Source: Ohtaekwangia sp036568665 (GTDB taxonomy: Bacteria; Bacteroidota; Bacteroidia; Cytophagales; Cyclobacteriaceae). From it: a DNA stretch of 19,669 nt. The stretch lies in contig NZ_DATCSD010000220.1 in NCBI RefSeq assembly GCF_036568665.1, positions 1-19,669 of the forward strand, given 5' to 3'. Both the position numbers and the translations under genes were made by a program. A model generated the notes under the pieces. That model ran no database searches and was not told the DNA's origin. It saw only the letters and a program-made list of their open reading frames with translations. Shown here piece by piece: positions 1 to 6,725 of this stretch (its first letter is position 1; each line of letters opens with the position of its first letter).

Positions 1-548
1 GTTGTATTCTTGAACTTGAATGCACCACCTGCGAGGTCTATATTTTTAATCTCCCAGGTATTCGCTGCAACCAGTTCCATTTCATCGGCACCCCAGCTGT
101 TAAATACACCGGCTATATACATCTTGGCATTGTTTGCAGGATATAGCTGATCAACAATCGAGAACGTTGTTGTTGATTCTGTTACTTGACCTTTGGTATC
201 AGTCGCTTTAATTATCAGTGTATAATCTCCGTAGTCAAGTGAAGAAGCGTTAAAAGCAGTTCCTTCCACATAGATCGAATCACGTTCACCACCCAGTGTT
301 TTTGAAGTAGTATATATTTCATTACCATCTTTGTCTTTCAGGGTAATGCTTCCGGATGCGAGCGGTGACGAAGGACCGTCAGCAAAAATTACTTTAACAT
401 CGAAACCTCCGATCTTGGTGCTGGTTTTGGGTGTATAGCTCAAAATAGCAGGCGGATAGTTGGTCAGATTGTTCACATCGATATCGTCCTGGCACGAAGA
501 CAGAACCACCAGCGATATGAAGGTTGAGAGTATCAGTATATATTTCAT
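1..548 (-). CDS. SusE-like outer-membrane glycan-binding lipoprotein (partial, 3' end off the left edge)
   Basis: I translated this frame by hand from the ATG at 548-546; it stays open for 182 codons to the window edge, so the C-terminus is missing. The N-terminus is a lipoprotein signal peptide ending VVLSSC, with Cys19 as the lipidation site. The next residues, QDDID, are acidic as in the Bacteroidota surface-export signal, so display on the outside of the cell is likely. Residues about 30-135 look like a beta-sandwich (Ig or SusE N-terminal type). From about 142 a second domain begins with MYIAGVFNSWGADEM, the G-x-FNxW pattern of starch-binding E-set/CBM domains in SusE and SusF proteins. 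It is the third gene after the susC-like and susD-like genes, 68 bases after the latter, with a hairpin in the gap. Inferred role: holding glycan near the SusCD importer. The family is fairly sure; the ligand is not. Confidence 0.82.
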   Translation of the reverse strand, partial: MKYILILSTFISLVVLSSCQDDIDVNNLTNYPPAILSYTPKTSTKIGGFDVKVIFADGPSSPLASGSITLKDKDGNEIYTTSKTLGGERDSIYVEGTAFNASSLDYGDYTLIIKATDTKGQVTESTTTFSIVDQLYPANNAKMYIAGVFNSWGADEMELVAANTWEIKNIDLAGGAFKFKNT

Positions 549-573
549 GTTTCTCAATATTTAGTATGTAGCT

Positions 574-610
574 TGCCGGAGTGCCACACTATAGATGTAC
601 CACTCCGGCA
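574..610 (-). other. Intercistronic hairpin between susD-like and susE-like genes
   Basis: TGCCGGAGTG (574-583) and CACTCCGGCA (601-610) are perfect 10-base inverted arms around a 17-base loop. The arms are GC-rich and lie entirely in the 68-base gap between the susD-like stop and the susE-like start. On the coding (minus) strand no T-tract follows, so it does not look like a full intrinsic terminator. It may act in partial attenuation, or as an RNA processing or 3'-end protection element that sets susCD apart from susE. The function is inferred. Confidence 0.6.
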
Positions 611-616
611 GCATGA

Positions 617-2230
617 TTAATATCCAGAGTTTTGTTCCAGGCTTGGGTTAGCAATCTTGGCCGAAGCTGGTATCGGAAATACATCGCGGAATGCTTCCGT
701 TTCTTTTCCTTCCGGTACGTTACCTTTCCAAGGCCAGATAGCCCGGGGGTTGCCTGAATCGCTGGTGGTGAACAGACCAAAGCGCACAAGATCTGTACGG
801 CGATGACCTTCCCAGTATAATTCTCTTCCTCTTTCATCGATGAGGAAATCAAGCGTAAGGTTTGCTGCACTAATGTTGCCCGTAGCATCACCATACGCAC
901 GCTGACGAAGCTGGTTGATATACCCTACTGCCGTGCTCTGATCGCCACCGGAACCTCCGCGCACAACGGCCTCAGCATACATGAGGTATACATCTGCCAG
1001 GCGGAACATCGGATAGTCGTTATCAACGAATGTAGAGTTTGAACCAGACTCACCATCGGAAGTGAGGTTCACAAATTTGGGAACTGCATAACCTTCGTTG
1101 AAGGATGTGATCGGTGTACTTGGAATTTCTTTTGACTGACCGGCGGTATAAAATATAGCGCGTGAATCGGTAGCACCGGTTTCATCCGGAAAAAGATTTA
1201 CCAGGTTCTTTGTAGCACGCAAGCCAGCCCATCCGCCATCAAGACCATAGTTAGCAGCCACCATCGATCCTCCTACAGATGCATGACACAGAAAGGTCAT
1301 ACCACCATAGGTTTGTGTATGGGTACCATCGAAGTTTACTGCGAAGATGATCTCTGGTGATTTGTTGTTATCCGCCAAAAAATTATCCTGGTAGTCGGTA
1401 GCCAGGGAATATATACCAGACTGGATGATCTTGTTCAGATACGTAAGCGACTCGGTATCTTTTGCTGTACCGGTATATACTTTAGCGTTCTGATATAGCT
1501 TGGCCAGTAACATCCACAGTGCTGCTTTATCAGCTCTGCCATATTCTACTGTGCCCGGATCACCCATGTCTGCTTCTACATCTTTCAATTCACTTTCAAT
1601 CAACGCGAATACATCCAGCTTGCCATTCTCCGGCTGATTAGGTGATGATGTTCCTACCGGATTGGATTCAGGTACGATGGGTATATTTCCAAACATATCC
1701 AGTCCATGCCAGTAACTTAACGCGCGCAGAAAGCGAACCTCTGCACGGAATTGTTTTACCTCTGCTTTAGTCTCATCGGTATTACCTCGCGCAGTAAGTT
1801 TATCATCTGTAGTCTGACGCAAAAATTCATTCGCCATGGATATCTGGAAATAGATACGATTGAACATCGCATTCACAAACTCATTTTGTGCTGTCCAGGT
1901 ATGCAAGTGATACGTTGGCAATGTACCATCGTTCCACGCGATTACTGCTTCATCCGTAGTAAGCTCCTGAGCTTTCCAATATTGACGCAGGTATGTTGAG
2001 AAACCTTCATCTATACCTGTGATATCCGGATCACCGGCAGGTCCTTGTTGACCACTGATCGCTAACCCCGCATATATCTTTGCGAGAAATTGTTTATACG
2101 CAGCAGGCTCTGTAAAAACAAGATCTGCTGTTGCTGAGCTTTCAGGAGCAACATCGAGGTCTGTACATCCCACGATCGCTACAAAGCTTGTTATGAATAA
2201 TATTCTGATTATCGTCTTCATGTTGTTCAT
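617..2230 (-). CDS. SusD/RagB-family nutrient-binding outer-membrane lipoprotein
   Basis: The surface lipoprotein partner that lids the SusC-like transporter and binds glycan. The lipobox AIVGC puts the lipidated Cys at residue 22 (residue 19 if translation begins at the second Met, MKTIIRIL, at 2221, which gives a more typical signal peptide). The following TDLDVAPES is SusD-like. Family landmarks are an N-terminal helical TPR-type half with EVRFLRALSYWHGLDMFGN near residue 165, the segment YPMFRLADVYLMYAEA near 405, and near 465 the C-terminal signature DERGRELYWEGHRRTDLVRF. The length of 537 residues is normal. The gene starts 12 bases after the susC-like stop, so the two are surely cotranscribed. 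SusD-like family (PF14322/PF07980 types) is sure; the substrate is inferred from the GH31 and MFS genes nearby as an alpha-glucan or alpha-glucoside. Confidence 0.96.
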   Translation of the reverse strand: MNNMKTIIRILFITSFVAIVGCTDLDVAPESSATADLVFTEPAAYKQFLAKIYAGLAISGQQGPAGDPDITGIDEGFSTYLRQYWKAQELTTDEAVIAWNDGTLPTYHLHTWTAQNEFVNAMFNRIYFQISMANEFLRQTTDDKLTARGNTDETKAEVKQFRAEVRFLRALSYWHGLDMFGNIPIVPESNPVGTSSPNQPENGKLDVFALIESELKDVEADMGDPGTVEYGRADKAALWMLLAKLYQNAKVYTGTAKDTESLTYLNKIIQSGIYSLATDYQDNFLADNNKSPEIIFAVNFDGTHTQTYGGMTFLCHASVGGSMVAANYGLDGGWAGLRATKNLVNLFPDETGATDSRAIFYTAGQSKEIPSTPITSFNEGYAVPKFVNLTSDGESGSNSTFVDNDYPMFRLADVYLMYAEAVVRGGSGGDQSTAVGYINQLRQRAYGDATGNISAANLTLDFLIDERGRELYWEGHRRTDLVRFGLFTTSDSGNPRAIWPWKGNVPEGKETEAFRDVFPIPASAKIANPSLEQNSGY

Positions 2231-2242
2231 CGTTCGTAATAA

Positions 2243-5200
2243 TTAAAAGCCAAGACTTACGCCGAATACATAGGTTCTGGCACGCGGGTATAGATTGTTG
2301 TCGATGCCGGATACGCTGGCTTCCGGATCGAGGCCCGAGTACTTGGTAATCACAAACGGGTTCTGCACCGTTCCATATACTCTCACACGCATGGTGCTGG
2401 GCAATTGCTTGAAGGAATAACCCAGTGTAATGTTATCCATGCGCAGGAAAGAAGCATCTTCGATATAGTAGTCCGAGAAGTATTGTGGATTGAAGAAGTT
2501 TGTCTTCAATACATCGGTAATCATATTTACCGGGCGGAACGGATCGGCCGCACGTTTGAAGCTGGAGTTGGATGCTACGTTGTTATATACATAGTTACCC
2601 GTGCTGGCACGCAATGTAAACGTAAGATCAAACCCTTTATAGTTCAACTGCGATGTAAGACCATATAGCATGGAAGGTGAAGGCTTCTTGAACGGACGCA
2701 GATCGTCTGAATCTACTTTACCATCGCCATTCACATCTTCATACATATCGGCCAGTGTAGCGTTACCGTTGTTGTCGGTTACCGGGTTTCCGTTCTCATC
2801 ATACTTTTGCTTGTAAGCATAGAATGCGTTTACCGGTTGTCCTACTTTCAGGATTTGTATTTTGTTACCTACACCTCCGGAAATATCACCGGTGGTATAT
2901 CCTTTAAATTTAGGATCATCGCTTCCATCCAGTGCAACAATCTTGTTCTTGTTATACGCTACGTTGAAAGCTACATTCCAGGTGAGATCACCTTTATCGA
3001 TAGCCACTGCGTTCAAGGTTAATTCTATACCCTGATTCTTTACTTTACCAATGTTGGTAACGATCTGGTTCGTCAGGTTAGCACCGGGAGGTACTGCGCG
3101 TGTAAATAAAAGTTTAGAAGTATTCTTCTGGTATGCATCAATAGAACCAGTGAGTCTTCCATTAAGTACACCAAAGTCAAGACCTATATTTAGCGAAGCT
3201 GTTTGCTCCCACTGTAGTTTGTCATCATAACCGGAAGGGCGTATCGTACTCACATACGAATTACCGAATTGATATTGTGCCGTCTGGTTACTGGTAGTAT
3301 AGGATGGCAGGTAAGTATAGTTCTTGATGCCATCCTGGTTACCGGTTATACCATAACCTACTCTCAACTTCAGATCACTGAATGTATTCTGTAATGTTTC
3401 CAGGAATGTTTCATCGATGATGCGCCACGCAAATGCCGCAGACGGGAACAAGCCCCAGCGTTTCAGCGGACCGAAGCGTGTTGACCCATCTCTGCGGATA
3501 TTGGCGGTAAACAAATATTTATCCTTGTACGAATAATTTACTCTGCCGAAGAATGATATCAGTCTGTTCGTTCCGTATGGCTCGAGTTTGTTTTGCGGGA
3601 ACGGATTGAACGGTATAGTTTGCTTGGCAACGCTAGGGTTATCTGCACCGTAGATGTTCGTAGTTAAACGTGTAGCATCAAAGCCCTGCAGCTCAGAATA
3701 AAATTCCTGCCATGAGTAACCGGCTGTTACATCGATCTTGCTGTTGATAGAAGTTAGATCTTTCTTATAGTTTACATATCCTTCAAACAGCTTGGCATAT
3801 TTATAAGGGTTCTGTATCGTGATCTTTCCGGTATCAGGAGACACTTCTGATTTCAGATAGCTTGGACGGAAAGTTTTACGCTGACCACGCGTTACATCGT
3901 AGCCTAAATTTACATTGAAGCGCAAGCCTGGTATAGCCCGTAGTTTATAGTCGGCCTGTATATTTCCAAGACTGCGGAACACTCGCCCAACATCATTGGT
4001 AAGATTCAATTCGGCTACCGGATTGCTGGTTGCCTGAAACACCGGTATACGTTTACCATCTTTTACATCATACCATTCGTTATAACCACCGAACGGACTT
4101 TGTGCATCGTATACCGGTTGCGTTGGATCGTACGCTAACGCCATGCCGATAACACCGGGTGCATAACGATCTTCGGTCTGTGCACCTTTCACACTGATAT
4201 TTACGGTGAGATCATCATTCAAAAAATTCTGGCCGAGATTCAGCGAGAAGTTTGTACGCTTGGTATAAGAAGTATTGATAATACCATCTTGCTCTTGGTG
4301 TCCTACGGATGCACGATAATTTAATTTATCCGTTCCACCGGAAAGCGAAAGTGTATGACTTGATCCTATAGCCTTACTGAAAATTTCATCCTGCCAGTCA
4401 GTATTGTTGTTTCCCAGGAACTGAAGATTGCCCGGAGCTTTTGCTGTTACTACTGAGCGGAATTGATCGGCATTGAATACATCATAACGTTTGGCAACTG
4501 TACCAACAGAATAGAAGCCATCGTAGGTTAATGAAGGAGCGCCACTCTTTCCCTTTTTCGTAGTAATGATGATTACACCGTTGGCAGCACGCGAACCATA
4601 GATCGCAGCTGCCGATGCATCTTTCAACACCGTGAACGTTTCAATATCATTCGGGTTGATGAAGTTGAGCGGATTGCGTCCTGCAACGGTACCGTCAGAC
4701 GCCACGGGTACACCATCAATCACATAAAGCGGTTCGTTACTGGCTGTGATTGAAGTACCTCCGCGAATGCGTATACTTGAACCAACGCCCGGCTCACCAC
4801 TGGCCGGAGAAATTTGTACACCGGCAATTTTACCTGTGATCAATTGATCAGGCGATACAATAGCACCGCGGTTAAAAGCTTTGTTATCAACAGCAGCAAC
4901 AACGCCGGTTACATCTTTCTTCTCCTGTTGTCCATATCCAACCACTACGACTTCCGTCAGTGCTGTAACATCTCCGTTCAGAGACACATCAATGACAGAT
5001 CTTCCTGCCACAGATATTTCCTGAGTAGTAAATCCGACAAAAGAAAAAACGAGTGTAGCGTTCTCTCCAACATTGAGGGAATAACGACCATCGGCATCTG
5101 TTACGGTTCCGTTGGTTGATCCTTTCTCCACGATACTCACACCAGGAAGAGAGGTTCCATCATCGGTAGAAATTACCTTTCCGGTAATCTTCACGCTCTG

Positions 5201-5275
5201 CGCCTGTACCTGTACACACGCGAAGAGCAGCACGATGACGAGAACTTTTTGGGTTGCTTGATAAAGTTTCATCAT
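2243..5275 (-). CDS. SusC/RagA-family TonB-linked outer-membrane transporter
   Basis: Energised outer-membrane importer of oligosaccharides, partner of the SusD-like lipoprotein. The signal peptide ends near QVQA|QS (residues 23-27). Residues about 28-104 form the carboxypeptidase-regulatory-like N-terminal extension typical of SusC proteins (ITGKVISTDDGTSLPGVSI). A TonB-box-like TEVVVVGYG lies at 107-115. The plug follows, with LITGKIAGVQISPASGEPG and the signature EPLYVIDGVPV near 181-191, then a beta-barrel ending in a terminal Phe (FGVSLGF). The length of 1010 residues is normal and the frame is intact. Two ATG codons stand in tandem at the start (5275 and 5272); either could be used. It is first gene of the susC-susD-susE operon and is divergent from the LacI regulator, which probably controls it. 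No anti-sigma-interacting STN domain is visible, in line with control by LacI rather than by an ECF sigma factor. Confidence 0.97.
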   Translation of the reverse strand: MMKLYQATQKVLVIVLLFACVQVQAQSVKITGKVISTDDGTSLPGVSIVEKGSTNGTVTDADGRYSLNVGENATLVFSFVGFTTQEISVAGRSVIDVSLNGDVTALTEVVVVGYGQQEKKDVTGVVAAVDNKAFNRGAIVSPDQLITGKIAGVQISPASGEPGVGSSIRIRGGTSITASNEPLYVIDGVPVASDGTVAGRNPLNFINPNDIETFTVLKDASAAAIYGSRAANGVIIITTKKGKSGAPSLTYDGFYSVGTVAKRYDVFNADQFRSVVTAKAPGNLQFLGNNNTDWQDEIFSKAIGSSHTLSLSGGTDKLNYRASVGHQEQDGIINTSYTKRTNFSLNLGQNFLNDDLTVNISVKGAQTEDRYAPGVIGMALAYDPTQPVYDAQSPFGGYNEWYDVKDGKRIPVFQATSNPVAELNLTNDVGRVFRSLGNIQADYKLRAIPGLRFNVNLGYDVTRGQRKTFRPSYLKSEVSPDTGKITIQNPYKYAKLFEGYVNYKKDLTSINSKIDVTAGYSWQEFYSELQGFDATRLTTNIYGADNPSVAKQTIPFNPFPQNKLEPYGTNRLISFFGRVNYSYKDKYLFTANIRRDGSTRFGPLKRWGLFPSAAFAWRIIDETFLETLQNTFSDLKLRVGYGITGNQDGIKNYTYLPSYTTSNQTAQYQFGNSYVSTIRPSGYDDKLQWEQTASLNIGLDFGVLNGRLTGSIDAYQKNTSKLLFTRAVPPGANLTNQIVTNIGKVKNQGIELTLNAVAIDKGDLTWNVAFNVAYNKNKIVALDGSDDPKFKGYTTGDISGGVGNKIQILKVGQPVNAFYAYKQKYDENGNPVTDNNGNATLADMYEDVNGDGKVDSDDLRPFKKPSPSMLYGLTSQLNYKGFDLTFTLRASTGNYVYNNVASNSSFKRAADPFRPVNMITDVLKTNFFNPQYFSDYYIEDASFLRMDNITLGYSFKQLPSTMRVRVYGTVQNPFVITKYSGLDPEASVSGIDNNLYPRARTYVFGVSLGF

Positions 5276-5354
5276 AGGTTGTTCGTTGGTTAATGGTTAA
5301 ATTAAAAGCAGGATTCTACCCTACTTTGAGTGAAAAGTATTGTCAAACCCCATT

Positions 5355-5369
5355 CAAAATTCAAAATAA
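5355..5369 (-). promoter_or_regulatory. Weak candidate -7 elements for the susC-like operon
   Basis: On the minus strand TTATTTTG (5369-5362) and GAATTTTG (5362-5355) each match the Bacteroidota -7 consensus TAnnTTTG at all but one defined position. They would give a leader of roughly 70-80 bases before the ATG at 5275. I found no clear TTG at the expected -33 distance, so this is only a candidate. Confidence 0.25.
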
Positions 5370-5386
5370 GCGATAAAAATTCACGA

Positions 5387-5409
5387 AATCGGAGTCGTAA
5401 TCGGAGTCG
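5387..5409. repeat. Exact tandem direct repeat, 12-base period
   Basis: AATCGGAGTCG occurs at 5387-5397 and again at 5399-5409, separated by one base, so the period is 12. It lies in the middle of the divergent susC/lacI intergenic region, directly next to the GTTGCG repeats. It could be a regulator-binding element or simple slippage; no function is proven. Confidence 0.7.
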
Positions 5410-5414
5410 CATTC

Positions 5415-5452
5415 GTTTGCGAAGTTGCGAAAAAAGTTGCGCAAACGTTGCG
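5415..5452. promoter_or_regulatory. Candidate LacI-type operator region with repeated TTGCG units
   Basis: GTTGCG occurs three times, at 5424-5429, 5436-5441 and 5447-5452, about one DNA helical turn apart, with a related GTTTGCG at 5415-5421. The last copy forms CGCAAACGTTGCG (5440-5452), 5-base inverted arms CGCAA/TTGCG around ACG. This resembles the CGCAAACG half-site layout common in LacI/PurR-family operators. The 8-base palindrome TTGCGCAA (5437-5444) overlaps it. The site sits about 30 bases upstream of the lacI-family start codon and in the divergent susC-lacI gap. Binding by the adjacent regulator, with control of both directions, is inferred. Confidence 0.5.
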
Positions 5453-5479
5453 GAGTTTAAACGGATAGTTGTAAACTTG
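5448..5479 (+). promoter_or_regulatory. Candidate promoter for the lacI-family gene
   Basis: TTG at 5448-5450 and TAAACTTG at 5472-5479 (one mismatch to the Bacteroidota -7 element TAnnTTTG) are 21 bases apart, close to the usual spacing. The -33 part overlaps the candidate operator, which would suit autorepression. The predicted transcript would begin almost at the ATG at 5484, so the message would be nearly leaderless. Confidence 0.3.
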
Positions 5480-5483
5480 CAAT

Positions 5484-6530
5484 ATGAAGTACAATCAGGT
5501 AACCATTAAGGACATTGCCCGCGAGCTGGGCATCTCCCCATCAACCGTTTCCAGAGCACTGAAAGATCATCCTGACATCAGTCCGGAGACGAAGAAAGCT
5601 GTGAACGAACTTGCTGAAAAGCTGAACTACCAACCCAACATCGTTGCGCTGAGTCTGCGACAGAGCAAGACGAATACGATTGGTGTGATCATTCCTGAAA
5701 TCGTGCACTTCTTCTTCTCAACTGTTATCAGCGGTATAGAAGATGTAGCCTACAGCGCAGGATACAATGTGATCATCACACAGTCTAATGAATCATTGCA
5801 ACGCGAGAAGACTGACATCAAAGCTTTGTTCAACAGCCGAGTGGATGGTATGCTGATCTCTCTATCACGCGAGACAAGTACATTCGAACACATTGATGCT
5901 ACACTTGCCAAAGGTGTACCGATGGTATTCTTCGATCGTGTATATGATACACCTACATCGAGTAAAGTAATTGTAGATGACCTGAGTGGTGCTAAAGATG
6001 CCACGCTTCACCTGATTGAACAAGGATGTAATCGCATTGCTCACCTGGAAGGCCCTCCTAACCTGGGCATTACCAAGCAGCGCCTGGAAGGATATCTTGA
6101 AGCTTTGAATGAAAGTGGTATACCGGTTAACAGAGACCTGATCATGTCGTGCCCGCTGGGTACCATTGAAGAAGGTAAAGCTGCTACCGAAAAATTACTG
6201 AAGATGGAAAATCCTCCGGATGCAATCTTCGCTACCAACGACCCTGCTGCTATGGGTGCTATGCAAGCTATAAAAGAAGCGGGTCTGAAGATACCAAAAG
6301 ATATAGCGGTTGCCGGTTTTAGTAACTGGTTCTTCAGCGCGTTGCTTGAACCACCATTGACTTCTGTGGATCAACCCGGATTTGAAATGGGACAAGAAGC
6401 TGCCAAGCTGTTGATCCGCCAGATCGAAGTGAAATCGAAAGACAATACCGATCCGACACCTGAAACCAAAGTATTGAAGACTCGCCTGATTGTACGCGAA
6501 TCATCTTTGAAAAAAGGTAAAAAGAAATAA
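5484..6530 (+). CDS. LacI/GalR-family transcriptional regulator
   Basis: A sugar-responsive DNA-binding regulator of the cytoplasm. Residues about 7-53 are the LacI helix-turn-helix and hinge: TIKDIARELGISPSTVSRAL, then SPETKKAVNELAEKLNYQPN. From about 60 to 340 runs a periplasmic-binding-protein-like effector domain, starting NTIGVIIPEIVHFFFS and including VDGMLISLSRE, GVPMVFFDRV, PDAIFATNDPAAMGAMQAI and the late signature PPLTSVDQPGFEMGQEA. The length of 348 residues is normal. It is divergent from the susC-like gene and followed by the GH31 and MFS genes, so it is very probably the local regulator; the inducer is likely a mono- or disaccharide produced by the pathway. A strong terminator follows, so GH31 probably has its own promoter. 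The family is sure; the target set is inferred. Confidence 0.96.
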   Translation: MKYNQVTIKDIARELGISPSTVSRALKDHPDISPETKKAVNELAEKLNYQPNIVALSLRQSKTNTIGVIIPEIVHFFFSTVISGIEDVAYSAGYNVIITQSNESLQREKTDIKALFNSRVDGMLISLSRETSTFEHIDATLAKGVPMVFFDRVYDTPTSSKVIVDDLSGAKDATLHLIEQGCNRIAHLEGPPNLGITKQRLEGYLEALNESGIPVNRDLIMSCPLGTIEEGKAATEKLLKMENPPDAIFATNDPAAMGAMQAIKEAGLKIPKDIAVAGFSNWFFSALLEPPLTSVDQPGFEMGQEAAKLLIRQIEVKSKDNTDPTPETKVLKTRLIVRESSLKKGKKK

Positions 6531-6550
6531 GTCTGTATCGTTCGAAAGCG

Positions 6551-6602
6551 AAGTCCTGAATGAGTTCATATGTTGAATTTTCATTCAGGACTTTCTTTTT
6601 TA
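6551..6602 (+). terminator. Intrinsic terminator after the lacI-family gene
   Basis: AAGTCCTGAATGA (6551-6563) and TCATTCAGGACTT (6581-6593) form a perfect 13-base stem. The 17-base loop holds a small inner hairpin (TTCA/TGAA). The right arm runs into a T-rich tail (TTTCTTTTTT). It starts 21 bases after the stop codon. Confidence 0.9.
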
Positions 6603-6725
6603 TGCGTATCATATCTTTCCCTAACCAGTTGCCGCAATCGATTTCTGTTTTTTAGTGTCTGCCCTTCGTAGGTTAAGTGTGTCGAATTAATTTTACTTGA
6701 ACTGTTTATTAAGGTTTAACACAAC

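Noticed and set aside
5276..5483. Riboswitch or structured leader in front of the susC-like gene
   Set aside because: No known riboswitch consensus or long stem was seen; the repeats are short and better explained as protein-binding sites.
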